From positions 372,001 to 436,000 of the forward strand of contig NZ_CP084753.1 in the NCBI RefSeq assembly GCF_020535545.1: a DNA stretch of 64,000 nucleotides. Reading direction: 5' to 3'. The first letter of the stretch is position 1. Each line of letters opens with the position of its first letter. A program made the translations under genes and the position numbers. The DNA comes from Roseateles sp. XES5. GTDB taxonomy: Bacteria > Pseudomonadota > Alphaproteobacteria > Rhizobiales > Rhizobiaceae. The notes below the pieces were generated by a model. That model searched no databases and was not told where the DNA came from. It saw nothing but the letters and a program-made list of their open reading frames with translations. This document shows positions 24,889 to 33,652 of this stretch, in pieces.

Positions 24889-26787
24889 ATGCTGGATTTC
24901 CTGGAGCTTGAGGAAACCGTCGGCCGCGCCTGGCACCGGCTGATCGGCAACACCGCCAGCTGGCCGCGCCACGGCGAGCACGCCGTGCGCCTGGAGGACA
25001 TCCGCCCGATGCTCGCCGTCTGCTTCCGCGGCTTCGGCGGGGAGGGCGCGGTGCAGATCGCCCCGGCGCGCGGGCGCACCTCGACGCACCGCCTCCGGCT
25101 GCGCCAGCGCCTGGGTCTGGGCGAGGAGAAGCTGGTGCAGCCCGGTCGCGACCACGCGACGCTGATGCTGCCCGGCGAGATCGCGCTATTCCCCGACAAG
25201 GACCTCAACCGCGATCTCTATATCTGGCTCGCCGCTGCCATGGCCGTCATGCCGCTCGACAAGGTGGCCGAGGGCGATCCGCTGCGGCGCGACCTCGCCC
25301 TTCTCCAGCGCGCCGAAGCGACGGCCAAGACCGTTCTGACCGCCTATCCGGGTCTTGTCAGGCGCTACCGCCGGCTTTGCGCCGCGACGCTCGAGGCCCG
25401 CCGTGCCCGGCCGCTGCCGTCCATCGAGCGCCATGTCGAGAACCGCATTCTCGGCCTCTTGAGGAAGGGCGCCGGCTTTTCCGACGACACACTGCCGGTC
25501 ATATTCCCGCACCGCGCGCCGCCGCGTTACCTGCCCATGCTGCCCGTGCCGCTCTGGCCGGACGCCCTGTTGCGTGAAGATGGCGACGGGCGCGAGGAGG
25601 AGGATCAACCCGCGGCGGGTGGCGCGCCGGAGGCGGCCGAGACAGGGCGCCATGTCGCACAGCGCGAGAAGGCGGAGAACCGCAAGGGCGAACGCAGCCC
25701 CTTCATCCTCAATCGCTTCGAGAAGATCCTCGCCATGGCCGAGATGGTCAATGTCGACCGTCCCGGCGACGACAGCGACGACCACGATTCCAGCGCTGCC
25801 GACGAGCTGGACGACATGACGCTCGGCGAGCGCAAGGGCCGCCCTGCCGCCCGCTTCCGTTTCGATCTCGACCTGCCGCCGGAAGCGCTCGACCGCTCCC
25901 GGTTGACCGGCGAATACACCTATCCCGAATGGGATTATCGCACCGCGAGCTACCTGCCGGACCATTGTCGCGTGCTCGCCGCGCCCGCGCCGGACACGGC
26001 CGTTGCGCCGGAGGTGGACGCGGACACGAAGAGCCTGATCCGCCGCGTGCGCCGGCAGTTCGAGGTGCTGCGCCCGCGCCACGAAATGCTGCGCGCGCAG
26101 CTCGACGGCGCGGAGCTCGATCTCGACGCGGTGGTCCGGGCGCGCAGCGACCTGGCAGCCGGCGGGCAGGGCAGCGATCGCATCCACCTGATGAGCCGAC
26201 CGCAGGCGCATGACCTTGCCGTCACCATCCTCGTCGACGTCTCGCTCTCGACCGACGCCTGGTTCGACAACCGCCGGGTGCTCGATGTGGAAAAGGAGGC
26301 GCTGCTGGTGCTCGCCCACGGCCTTGCCGCCTGCGGCGACAGCCATTCGATCCTCACCTTCACCTCACGCCGCCGCTCCTGGGTGCGCGTCGAGACCGTC
26401 AAGGATTTCGGCGAGCCGATGGGCCATGGCGTGGAAGCACGCATCGCGGCGCTGAAGCCGGGCTTCTACACCCGCATCGGTCCGGCGATCCGCCACGCGG
26501 CGGCCAGGCTCAACGAACAGCCGAACCGCCGCAAGCTCCTCCTCGTCCTCACCGACGGCAAGCCGAACGATGTCGACCACTACGAGGGCCGTTTCGCGCT
26601 GGAGGACAGCCGGCGCGCCGTCATGGAAGCGCGGCGCAGCGGCACCAGCGTGTTCGGAGTGACGGTGGACCGGGAGGCGCAGGCCTATGTGCCGGCCATG
26701 TTCGGCCGCAACGGCTATGCCATTGTCAGCAACATCGCCCGGCTGCCAGCGGCGCTGCCGGCGATCTATCGCGGTCTTGTGGGATAG
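24889..26787 (+). CDS. norD: NorD, VWA-domain protein for nitric oxide reductase maturation
   Basis: This 632-residue cytoplasmic protein has a C-terminal von Willebrand A domain (about 440-630) whose metal-ion site DVSLSTD begins at Asp450, with further conserved TDGKPNDVDHYEGR. The middle part (about 240-300) is highly charged and probably unstructured. NorD pairs with the ATPase NorQ to activate NorB. The ATG at 24889 follows GAGGC and lies just after norQ; an in-frame start at 24865 would overlap it. The gene is followed by a strong terminator shared with the convergent hemN. Confidence 0.92.
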   Translation: MLDFLELEETVGRAWHRLIGNTASWPRHGEHAVRLEDIRPMLAVCFRGFGGEGAVQIAPARGRTSTHRLRLRQRLGLGEEKLVQPGRDHATLMLPGEIALFPDKDLNRDLYIWLAAAMAVMPLDKVAEGDPLRRDLALLQRAEATAKTVLTAYPGLVRRYRRLCAATLEARRARPLPSIERHVENRILGLLRKGAGFSDDTLPVIFPHRAPPRYLPMLPVPLWPDALLREDGDGREEEDQPAAGGAPEAAETGRHVAQREKAENRKGERSPFILNRFEKILAMAEMVNVDRPGDDSDDHDSSAADELDDMTLGERKGRPAARFRFDLDLPPEALDRSRLTGEYTYPEWDYRTASYLPDHCRVLAAPAPDTAVAPEVDADTKSLIRRVRRQFEVLRPRHEMLRAQLDGAELDLDAVVRARSDLAAGGQGSDRIHLMSRPQAHDLAVTILVDVSLSTDAWFDNRRVLDVEKEALLVLAHGLAACGDSHSILTFTSRRRSWVRVETVKDFGEPMGHGVEARIAALKPGFYTRIGPAIRHAAARLNEQPNRRKLLLVLTDGKPNDVDHYEGRFALEDSRRAVMEARRSGTSVFGVTVDREAQAYVPAMFGRNGYAIVSNIARLPAALPAIYRGLVG

Positions 26788-26806
26788 AGGGCACAGGATC
26801 TGCGAG

Positions 26807-26841
26807 AAAGGCCCGGCATGCCGCACCATGCCGGGCCTTTT
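26807..26841. terminator. Bidirectional terminator between norD and hemN
   Basis: AAAGGCCCGGCATG and CATGCCGGGCCTTT form a 14-base-pair stem around six bases, with T on one side and A on the other, so it can stop transcription from both directions. Confidence 0.85.
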
Positions 26842-26844
26842 GCG

Positions 26845-28197
26845 TCACGCCGCCTTGCTGTGTGTGCGGGCCGACTGGTCGATATAGGCGTCGAAGGCGG
26901 CAGCGACGGCGCGAATGATGAAGCGATGATCCTGCCGGACCGTGACGATGCCATCGTCGATATCGATGGCGCCATCATCCTTCAGTGCGGCGAGCCGTGC
27001 ATTGCCCTCGAACAGCGGGGCCACCTCGAAGCCGTGGCGCGCGGCGATGGCGCCGGCATCGACACGGAAATCGCACATCAGCCGCTCGATGATCTCCGCG
27101 CGCAACCGGTCTTCGGCGGTGAGCCGGTAGCCCTTGACGGTCGCAAGGCTTCCAGAGGCGATGCGCTGCGCATAGAGACCCGGCGGCACCTCATTCTGGA
27201 TATAGCCGTCCGGCGTCCGCCCGATGGCCGATGCACCGAAGCCGATGAGGGTCGTGCAGGCGTCCGTCGTATAACCCTGAAAATTGCGATGCAGCCGGCC
27301 GTGCCGCGCCGCAAGCGCCAGACTGTCGTCCGGCAGGGCATAGTGGTCGAGGCCGATGCGAACATAGCCGGCACCGCCCAGCGTCTCGGCAATCGCTTCC
27401 GCCTGTTCGATACGCAGTGCCGCATCCGGCAGGGCGCGCTCATCGATCAGCCGCTGGTGTTTCTTGAAGGAGGGGATGTGGGCGTATCCGAAGACGGCGA
27501 ACCGTTCCGGCCGCATGGCGACCGCCGCCTTCGCCGTCGCGATGCAGGATGCGACGGTCTGGTGCGGCAGCCCATAGATGAGGTCGAAGTTGATGCCGCC
27601 GACCCCGGCCTCACATAGCCGCACCACGGCCTCCATCGTCTGTGCCTCACTCTGAACGCGGTTGATCGCCTTCTGCACGACGGGATCGAAACTCTGCACA
27701 CCGAGGCTGGCGCGGGTAACGCCCGACTGTCCCAGCGCCGCAGCCATTTCGGGCGTCAACGTGCGCGGGTCGATCTCGACCGCGATCTCCATGCCCGATG
27801 TGAAGGCGAAGCGGGCACGCAGAAGCGCGATCAGGGCGGAAAACTCTTCCGGCTGCATGATCGTCGGCGTGCCTCCGCCAAAATGCACATGACGGATCTG
27901 CGGGCGGGCGCCCGTTTTCCCGGAGACCAGATCAATCTCCTTCCGCAGCATGTCGATATAGTCGAGGATCGGCTCGTCACGCTGGGTAATGGTGGTGTGA
28001 CAGCCGCAGTACCAGCACATGGAGCGGCAGAACGGGATATGCAGGTAGAGCGAGGCCTCCGTGTCCGGATCGATGGCGGAGAGCCAGTCGCCATAGGTCC
28101 CGGCGCCGACGACGGGCGAAAAGGCAGGGGCGGTCGGGTAGCTCGTATAGCGTGGCAGCCGTGCCTCGCCGTATTTGTCGATCAGGGCCTGTTGCAT
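26845..28197 (-). CDS. hemN: HemN, oxygen-independent coproporphyrinogen III dehydrogenase
   Basis: This is a 450-residue radical SAM enzyme that decarboxylates coproporphyrinogen III to protoporphyrinogen IX without oxygen. The [4Fe-4S]/SAM site is Cys57-Cys61-Cys64 in FCRSMCWYCGCH, followed by the HFGGGTPT segment, and the substrate part has NFQGYTTDACTTLIGFG. The ATG at 28197 follows GAGGAAAG; the frame upstream is not part of the gene. Its promoter region carries two near-consensus NnrR/Fnr boxes, so it should supply haem for the cytochromes made under denitrifying conditions. Confidence 0.95.
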   Translation of the reverse strand: MQQALIDKYGEARLPRYTSYPTAPAFSPVVGAGTYGDWLSAIDPDTEASLYLHIPFCRSMCWYCGCHTTITQRDEPILDYIDMLRKEIDLVSGKTGARPQIRHVHFGGGTPTIMQPEEFSALIALLRARFAFTSGMEIAVEIDPRTLTPEMAAALGQSGVTRASLGVQSFDPVVQKAINRVQSEAQTMEAVVRLCEAGVGGINFDLIYGLPHQTVASCIATAKAAVAMRPERFAVFGYAHIPSFKKHQRLIDERALPDAALRIEQAEAIAETLGGAGYVRIGLDHYALPDDSLALAARHGRLHRNFQGYTTDACTTLIGFGASAIGRTPDGYIQNEVPPGLYAQRIASGSLATVKGYRLTAEDRLRAEIIERLMCDFRVDAGAIAARHGFEVAPLFEGNARLAALKDDGAIDIDDGIVTVRQDHRFIIRAVAAAFDAYIDQSARTHSKAA

Positions 28198-28258
28198 GGC
28201 GCTTTCCTCTTTGCAGACGTTCGATTGACGAAAGCCTAGGAGGGGCGAAGGTCTCCTT

Positions 28259-28276
28259 CTTTGCGAAAAGCCAAGG
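28259..28276. promoter_or_regulatory. NnrR/Fnr-type box, hemN side
   Basis: CTTTG-N8-CAAGG, one mismatch to the island consensus, 62 bases upstream of hemN in the divergent region between hemN and the DUF2249 operon. Confidence 0.55.
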
Positions 28277-28307
28277 AGCGCGGCAGGACGGCCGGAATTC
28301 CCGAATT

Positions 28308-28325
28308 GTTTGCGCATGGTCAAAG
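28308..28325. promoter_or_regulatory. NnrR/Fnr-type box, DUF2249 operon side
   Basis: GTTTG-N8-CAAAG, one mismatch, centred about 107 bases upstream of the first DUF2249 gene. With the box at 28259 it could serve the two divergent promoters separately. Confidence 0.55.
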
Positions 28326-28423
28326 TGCCGCGCCGACGGCGGCGTTAGCGTCAGCTGGTTCCGGTCGTGTCGGGCCGCACCCTTCCGGAACACCATCCGA
28401 GCGGCCGGGACGGAATCCAAGAC

Positions 28424-28702
28424 ATGTCAGACCACCAGGAAAAGCCCCTCATCGACGTCCGCACCGTGCCGCCGCGCGAGCGCCATCCGCGCATCTTCGG
28501 CATGCTCGGCGCGTTGCTGCCCGGAAAGTCCATGCTGATCACCAGCGATCACGACCCGCGCCCGCTGCACTACCAGTTGGAGACGAATTTCCCCGGGCAG
28601 TTCGGCTGGGACTATCTGGAGGCAGGACCAGAGGTCTGGCGCGTCGAGATCGACCGGCTGGAAGACGGCGGTTGCGACTGCTGCTGCGGCTCGGACCACT
28701 AA
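28424..28702 (+). CDS. DUF2249 protein with cysteine-rich tail
   Basis: This 92-residue soluble protein is one DUF2249 domain (about residues 8-80: IDVRTVPPRERHPRIFGML, LITSDHDPRPLHYQLE, FGWDYLEAGPEVWRVEI) ending in GGCDCCCGSDH, with four Cys (84, 86, 87, 88) and a final His that could bind a metal. DUF2249 proteins often accompany denitrification genes, but their role is not known to me. It leads a tightly packed operon of four genes and is divergent from hemN with NnrR-type boxes between. The ATG at 28424 has a GGAA upstream; an in-frame start at 28367 is less likely. Confidence 0.8.
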   Translation: MSDHQEKPLIDVRTVPPRERHPRIFGMLGALLPGKSMLITSDHDPRPLHYQLETNFPGQFGWDYLEAGPEVWRVEIDRLEDGGCDCCCGSDH

Positions 28703-28727
28703 AGTATCCGCGGCGAGGGAGACCGAC

Positions 28728-30077
28728 ATGCCGGGCGCAACGCTTTCCCGCTGGACCATGTCCTACTTCGCCGCCGCCTGCCTCATGCTGCTGGCCGGGC
28801 AGGGGCTGATGGTTGCGGGCTATGGCTACCCGGCCGCGTCCATCGGCGCCCCGGAAACGCTGGTGCTCGTCCATGTCCTTGTTATCGGATGGCTGAGCCT
28901 GCTGATGGCCGGCGCGCTGTTGCAGTTCGTACCGGTCCTGATCGCCCGGCCGCTCGTCGGCGGGCGCTTCGCCGCGCCCGCATTGATACTGCTCCTTGGA
29001 GGGCTCGGATTTCTCATCGCCGGTTTCATCGGGCTTTCCGGCACGCTGGACCTGCCGCTTGCCCTGCTGCCGCTCGGCGGCACCCTGCTTCTTTCCGGCT
29101 TCGGCCTGATCGCAGGCCTTCTGGCGGCGACGCTCTGGCAGGCCCACCCCCTGCCGCTGCCGGCCCGCTTCGTCGCCCTCGGGCTTGCCGCGCTTGCCGG
29201 TACGGTCCTCGTCGGCTTCGCCTTCACCCTTGCTCTTTCCGGCCTTGCCGAAAGCGATGCCCTGACGCAACTGGTCGCCAACGGCCTGTCCTTGCATGCA
29301 ATGCTCGGCCTCGCCGGCTGGCTCACCATAACGGCGGTCGGGGTCAGTTACCGGCTGCTCGCCATGTTCCTGCTCGCCCCGGAAACCGAGCGGCGCAGCA
29401 GCCGGGCGGCCTGGTGGATAGCCGCGCTTGCGATCGGGCTCGCTGCCGCCGCCATTCCCGCCGTGCTGTTTTCCCTTTCCGGCAGCATCCTCCTTGCCGT
29501 CGCACTCGTCCTGTCGCTGGCGGCGATGCTGCTCTATGGCGGCGATGTCATGCACCTTTATCGTGCGCGCAAGCGCAAGCAGGCGGAACTGAACATCCGC
29601 GCCACCTTTCCGGCCTTCGTGTCCCTCGCGGTTTCCATCGCCCTGCTCAATCTTCCGGCGGTACGGGCAGGCGAGGGCATGGCGGCTGCGGTCTATCTCC
29701 TCGTCTTCGGCTGGCTGACCGGCCTCGGCCTTGCGCAGCTCTACAAGATCGTGGCTTTCCTCACATGGCTGGAGGCCTATGGCCCGGTGCTCGGCCGCGC
29801 GCCTGTGCCGCGCGTGCAGGACCTTGTCGCGGAGAACCGCGGGCGTATCCTGTTCTTCGTCTATTACAGCGCCGTTGCTGCGGCCACGCTGGCGCTTGCG
29901 GTCGGCGCGCCCGGCTACTTTCGTGGCGCAGTCGGCCTGCAGCTCGTTTCCACGCTGGCGCTGATGCGGGAGTTCGTTCGCGCACGCCGGCTCACCGTCG
30001 TGCCCGCCGCGACCCGCTCTCCCGCGGGCATGGTGCGGCCGCATCTCTTCCTGCCTCTTTCCCTTTCAAGGAGATAA
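28728..30077 (+). CDS. Polytopic membrane protein, haem-copper-oxidase subunit I-like
   Basis: This 449-residue protein has about 12 hydrophobic segments and few charges between them. Several helices carry histidines at positions reminiscent of oxidase subunit I: LVLVHVLVIGWLSLLMAG (about residue 43), GLSLHAMLGLAGWLT (about 188) and MHLYRARK (about 276). It lacks the clear double-His site of NorB, so catalysis is doubtful. Similar genes occur beside DUF2249 genes in denitrifiers, usually annotated as hypothetical. It lies 25 bases after the first DUF2249 gene and three before the next. Possible roles are electron transfer, haem handling or nitric oxide sensing; none is shown. Confidence 0.7.
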   Translation: MPGATLSRWTMSYFAAACLMLLAGQGLMVAGYGYPAASIGAPETLVLVHVLVIGWLSLLMAGALLQFVPVLIARPLVGGRFAAPALILLLGGLGFLIAGFIGLSGTLDLPLALLPLGGTLLLSGFGLIAGLLAATLWQAHPLPLPARFVALGLAALAGTVLVGFAFTLALSGLAESDALTQLVANGLSLHAMLGLAGWLTITAVGVSYRLLAMFLLAPETERRSSRAAWWIAALAIGLAAAAIPAVLFSLSGSILLAVALVLSLAAMLLYGGDVMHLYRARKRKQAELNIRATFPAFVSLAVSIALLNLPAVRAGEGMAAAVYLLVFGWLTGLGLAQLYKIVAFLTWLEAYGPVLGRAPVPRVQDLVAENRGRILFFVYYSAVAAATLALAVGAPGYFRGAVGLQLVSTLALMREFVRARRLTVVPAATRSPAGMVRPHLFLPLSLSRR

Positions 30078-30080
30078 TCG

Positions 30081-30614
30081 ATGTCCAACATTTCGACCGG
30101 GATCGCACCGAAGGTGCTCGACGTGCGGCCGACCCTGCAGAGTGGCGGCGAACCGTTCCAGGAGATCATGCAGGCGGTGCAGGCCCTTGCCCCCGGACAG
30201 GGGCTGAAACTCGTCGCCCCCTTCCGCCCGCAGCCGCTCTTTCGCGTCATGGAGGGGCGCGGCTTCGACCACGAGGCCCGCGAGATCGAAAGCGGGCATT
30301 GGGAAGTCCTGTTCACGCCGCAGAAGGATGCTGCGCCGGTGGAAATCTCCGTCGATGCCGACCGGCCGGAAACCTGGCCGGATCCGTCCTTCCATCTCGA
30401 TCTTTCGGACCTCGACCCTCCGGAGCCCATGGTGCGCATCCTTGCAGCCGTGGAAAAGCTGGATGCGGGAGACGTCCTCTTCGCGGTGCTTTCCCGCGAA
30501 CCGCTGTTCCTGTTCCCGGAACTGACGAAACGCGGCCACCAGTGGGCCGGCAATTTCGATGAGACGGGCAGCGCCTACCGCATCCTCGTCCGCGTCGGGC
30601 AAGCGAAGGCCTGA
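30081..30614 (+). CDS. Tandem DUF2249-domain protein
   Basis: This 177-residue protein contains two DUF2249 repeats: about residues 12-78 (VLDVRPTLQSGGEPFQEIM, GLKLVAPFRPQPLF, GHWEVLF) and about 104-172 (LDLSDLDPPEPMVRIL, FAVLSREPLFLFPELTKRG, YRILVRVG). Both have the hallmark pattern of a hydrophobic strand, a PxPLF-type turn and a final strand. No cysteine-rich tail is present, unlike the single-domain protein of the same operon. It starts three bases after the membrane protein gene, showing coupled translation. Function unknown; linkage to nor/nir suggests a role in denitrification or nitric oxide tolerance. Confidence 0.8.
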   Translation: MSNISTGIAPKVLDVRPTLQSGGEPFQEIMQAVQALAPGQGLKLVAPFRPQPLFRVMEGRGFDHEAREIESGHWEVLFTPQKDAAPVEISVDADRPETWPDPSFHLDLSDLDPPEPMVRILAAVEKLDAGDVLFAVLSREPLFLFPELTKRGHQWAGNFDETGSAYRILVRVGQAKA

Positions 30615-30618
30615 AACG

Positions 30619-30912
30619 ATGGACGCAGAGGAAAAGACGGCGCTCGCCGACGATATCCGCAATGCGCTGCGCATGATCATCGACCCGGAGATCGGCCGCA
30701 ACATTGTCGAACTCGGCCTGATCTACGACATCGCGGTGGAAGAGGGTGGCATCGCCCGCGTCACCATGACCACCACGACACGCGGTTGCCCGGCAAGCAG
30801 CTACCTCAAGGAAGCGGTGGGCAATTGCGTCTGGTACGTACCGGGTGTCGAATATGCCGAAGTGTCCATGACCTATGAGCCGCCCTGGACGCCTGACATG
30901 ATGGAGCCATGA
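30619..30912 (+). CDS. MIP18/SufT-family (DUF59) metal-sulfur cluster protein
   Basis: This 97-residue protein has the MIP18 fold motif: IRNALRMIIDPEIGRNIVELGLIYDIAVEE, then VTMTTTTRGCPASSYLKEAV, where the Cys in TRGCP is the conserved residue of PaaD/SufT-type Fe-S assembly factors, and it ends in MTYEPPWTPDMM. Proteins of this family help load Fe-S clusters or other metal sites. It starts four bases after the tandem DUF2249 gene and ends the operon before a terminator. Here it may support an Fe-S or FeB-containing enzyme of denitrification. Confidence 0.85.
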   Translation: MDAEEKTALADDIRNALRMIIDPEIGRNIVELGLIYDIAVEEGGIARVTMTTTTRGCPASSYLKEAVGNCVWYVPGVEYAEVSMTYEPPWTPDMMEP

Positions 30913-30915
30913 GAA

Positions 30916-30943
30916 GAAGGCCCGGAGACAGCTCCGGGCCTTC
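30916..30943. terminator. Bidirectional terminator between DUF2249 operon and nnrS
   Basis: GAAGGCCCGGAG and CTCCGGGCCTTC form a 12-base-pair stem with an ACAG loop, placed between two convergent genes. No long T run follows on the plus strand. Confidence 0.7.
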
Positions 30944-30949
30944 CGCGTT

Positions 30950-32164
30950 TCAAAGCGGGGTGCGGCGCTTGCGCGCCAGGATCGGCGCATATTCCAGGCA
31001 GAAGAGCCCGAAGGCTGCGATCCAGAGCAGGCCGGCCGCGCCATAGATGTGCTGGCTCATCTCCGGAAGGATTTCTCCCAGCGGCCGCACGAGGGCGCAG
31101 AGAATCAACGCTGCGTAGGCTGCCATGGTGAGGCGCGAGGCCGCGAGAACCCGGCCCGTATGGCCAAGGCTCGCCCGGGTCATCACCGCCAGCATCATGC
31201 AGGCAATGGCGCCCACCGAGAGCAGATGCAGCACCGAACGCTCCTCCAGAACATTGAGGGCGTTCAGCGCGATGGCAAAGAAGCCGAGCGGTACGAACGC
31301 ATAGGCGACATGGAGAATGACGAGCAGCTTTTCCGGCGCCGTCGTCCAGCCCCGCCAGCGGTGGAGGCGGATGCAATGCAATACGGCGGCGGCAAGACCG
31401 AGCCCGACGGTCACCGGATGCTCCGGCACCGCGACCCAGACGGCAAAGGCGGCGACGCCAGCCAGGATCGCCACGGTGTCGAAGCCGTTATAGGGCACCG
31501 GGAAATCCGTACGCCCGAACTTGTTGAGCCAGTTGCGCGTGAAGCTCGGCACGATGCGGCCACCGACGATCGTCACCAGAACCACGTAGGCGGCGACGGC
31601 AAGGCGAATGGCGAGGTGGTCGTGTCCGCCCTCGATCACCGCGACATGGAAGACGGCATTGGCGAGCGACAGCGCCAACAGGCCGCCGAGCACTTTCAGG
31701 TCCTTCCATTTGCGCCCCGCCACCACCTCGCGCGTGCAGATCGCCATGAGCACGGGCAGGAAGAGACCGTCGATCACGGCCGCCGCGACAAGCCCGATTT
31801 CATCCGTCGCGAGAAGGGCGATCCGCCCGGCGCACCACAGGCCGAAAAGTCCGGCGAGCGGCCAGCCGGAGACCGGTAGCCGTCCGGTCCAGTTCGGCAC
31901 GGCCGTCAGGAGGAAGCCGGCCAGCACCGCCGAGGCGAAGCCGAACAGCATCTCGTGGGCGTGCCAGTTGGGCGCGCCGTAGTCGCCGGCAAGCTCGATC
32001 CGCCCGGTGATGGCCGCGATCCAGAGCGCCATCGCGGCAATGGCCCAAAGCGCCCCGCCCAGAAAGAAGGGCCGGAACCCATAGGAAAACAGCACCGGGC
32101 CGGTGCGCGAGAGGCCGCGCGGGACGGCGCGGCTGACACGCGCTGCAGGTTGGCTAGCGTTCAT
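30950..32164 (-). CDS. nnrS: NnrS, haem/copper membrane protein linked to NO stress
   Basis: This is a 404-residue, 12-helix membrane protein of the NnrS family. The N-terminal RTGPVLFSYGFRPFFLGGALWA, the NWHAHEMLFGFASAVLAGFLLTAVPNW segment with two His, and TRASLGHTGR near residue 330 are family hallmarks. NnrS protects cells from nitric oxide and related nitrosative stress in denitrifiers. The ATG at 32164 lies after AAAGGAAAGAG; the frame also runs 21 bases upstream from a TTG. Its promoter region is shared with nirK and holds two NnrR-type boxes. Confidence 0.93.
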   Translation of the reverse strand: MNASQPAARVSRAVPRGLSRTGPVLFSYGFRPFFLGGALWAIAAMALWIAAITGRIELAGDYGAPNWHAHEMLFGFASAVLAGFLLTAVPNWTGRLPVSGWPLAGLFGLWCAGRIALLATDEIGLVAAAVIDGLFLPVLMAICTREVVAGRKWKDLKVLGGLLALSLANAVFHVAVIEGGHDHLAIRLAVAAYVVLVTIVGGRIVPSFTRNWLNKFGRTDFPVPYNGFDTVAILAGVAAFAVWVAVPEHPVTVGLGLAAAVLHCIRLHRWRGWTTAPEKLLVILHVAYAFVPLGFFAIALNALNVLEERSVLHLLSVGAIACMMLAVMTRASLGHTGRVLAASRLTMAAYAALILCALVRPLGEILPEMSQHIYGAAGLLWIAAFGLFCLEYAPILARKRRTPL

Positions 32165-32221
32165 GATCGTCTCTTTCCTTTGCAATCGTCAGCTCTTTCT
32201 AGGGCAGTCGCCCGGCGGCTT

Positions 32222-32239
32222 CTTTGCGAGATGGCAAAG
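32222..32239. promoter_or_regulatory. NnrR/Fnr-type box upstream of nnrS
   Basis: CTTTG-N8-CAAAG with spacer CGAGATGG, an exact match, 58 bases upstream of nnrS. Confidence 0.75.
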
Positions 32240-32284
32240 AGCAAATCGGCCTCTGCCAAAATGCCGCAGCGGCCGCAAAGGCCT

Positions 32285-32302
32285 GTTTGAGCCATCACAA
32301 AG
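32285..32302. promoter_or_regulatory. NnrR/Fnr-type box upstream of nirK
   Basis: GTTTG-N8-CAAAG, one mismatch, centred about 85 bases upstream of the nirK start codon. Confidence 0.65.
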
Positions 32303-32377
32303 AGGTCGGCGCGAATGCTCCTAGAACAGAAGGGACAGGGCGATACACCGCTCCGTCCTTTGAAAAGGAGAAATGCA

Positions 32378-33520
32378 ATGACTGAGCAGTTTCAGATGAC
32401 ACGCCGCACCATTCTCGGCGGTGCCGCCTTTGCCGGCGTCCTGACGCCGATCATTGCGGCGTCGGTGGCGCGGGCCGAAGGCGGCGCCGTCACGACCAAT
32501 GCTGCCGCAACCGCGGCCGATATCGCCAAGCTGGAACGGGTGAAGGTCGAGCTGGTCAAGCCGCCCTTCGTCCATGTTCACAGCCAGAAGGCCGAGGGCG
32601 GCCCGAAAGTCTATGAATTCACCATGACCATCGAGGAAAAGAAGATGATCCTCGACGACAAGGGCACCGAGGTGCACGCCATGACCTTCAACGGCTCGGT
32701 TCCGGGTCCCCTGATGGTCGTGCACCAGGGCGACTATGTCGAGCTGACGCTGATCAATCCCGATACCAATGAGTTGCAGCACAACATCGACTTCCATTCG
32801 GCAACCGGCGCCCTCGGCGGCGGTGCGCTGACGGTGGTCAACCCCGGTGAACGCACCGTGCTGCGCTTCAAGGCCACCAAGGCCGGCGTCTTCGTCTACC
32901 ATTGCGCACCTCCCGGCATGGTGCCCTGGCATGTCACCTCGGGCATGAACGGCGCGATCATGGTGCTGCCGCGCGAGGGCCTGACGGACGGGCACGGCAA
33001 GGAGCTGACCTACGACCGCGTCTACTATGTCGGCGAGCAGGATTTCTATGTGCCTCGCGATGCCGAGGGGAACTACAAGAAATACGACAGCGTCGGCGAA
33101 GCCTATGACGATACGCTGAAGGTCATGCGCACGCTGACCCCGAGCCACATCGTCTTCAACGGCGCGGTCGGGGCGCTGACCGGCGACAACGCCCTGCAGG
33201 CCAAGGTGGGCGAGAAGGTGCTGATCGTGCATTCGCAGGCCAATCGCGATACGCGCCCGCACCTCATCGGCGGCCATGGCGACTATGTCTGGGCGACCGG
33301 CAAGTTCCGCAACGTACCCGACGTCGACCAGGAGACCTGGTTCATTCCCGGCGGTACGGCAGGCGCGGCCTTCTACACCTTCGAGCAGCCGGGCATCTAC
33401 GCCTATGTCAACCACAACCTGATCGAGGCCTTCGAGCTGGGCGCGGCCGCCCACTTCACGGTCACGGGCGAATGGAACGACGACCTGATGACCTCGGTCA
33501 CTCCCCCGAGCGGCGTCTGA
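32378..33520 (+). CDS. nirK: NirK, copper-containing nitrite reductase
   Basis: This 380-residue periplasmic enzyme reduces nitrite to nitric oxide. A Tat-type signal (MTRRTILGG, cleavage near residue 33) is followed by two cupredoxin domains. Offset by 40 from the Alcaligenes numbering, all ligands are present: type 1 copper His135, Cys176, His185, Met190; type 2 copper His140, His175, His346; catalytic Asp138 and His295. This is a class I NirK. AAAGGAG precedes the ATG. nirV follows after a 132-base gap, and an NnrR-type box lies upstream. Confidence 0.97.
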   Translation: MTEQFQMTRRTILGGAAFAGVLTPIIAASVARAEGGAVTTNAAATAADIAKLERVKVELVKPPFVHVHSQKAEGGPKVYEFTMTIEEKKMILDDKGTEVHAMTFNGSVPGPLMVVHQGDYVELTLINPDTNELQHNIDFHSATGALGGGALTVVNPGERTVLRFKATKAGVFVYHCAPPGMVPWHVTSGMNGAIMVLPREGLTDGHGKELTYDRVYYVGEQDFYVPRDAEGNYKKYDSVGEAYDDTLKVMRTLTPSHIVFNGAVGALTGDNALQAKVGEKVLIVHSQANRDTRPHLIGGHGDYVWATGKFRNVPDVDQETWFIPGGTAGAAFYTFEQPGIYAYVNHNLIEAFELGAAAHFTVTGEWNDDLMTSVTPPSGV

Positions 33521-33652
33521 CGCCACAAGCTCCCCGATGCGTCCGTCCACGGGCGGGCGCATCCTTCCGGGCCGCCGCCGGCGGTCCGGTTCCCTATCGG
33601 CGCCCGTCCCGGATGCCGAACGATCGTCCGGGCAAGGCGCAAGGAGGCCACC

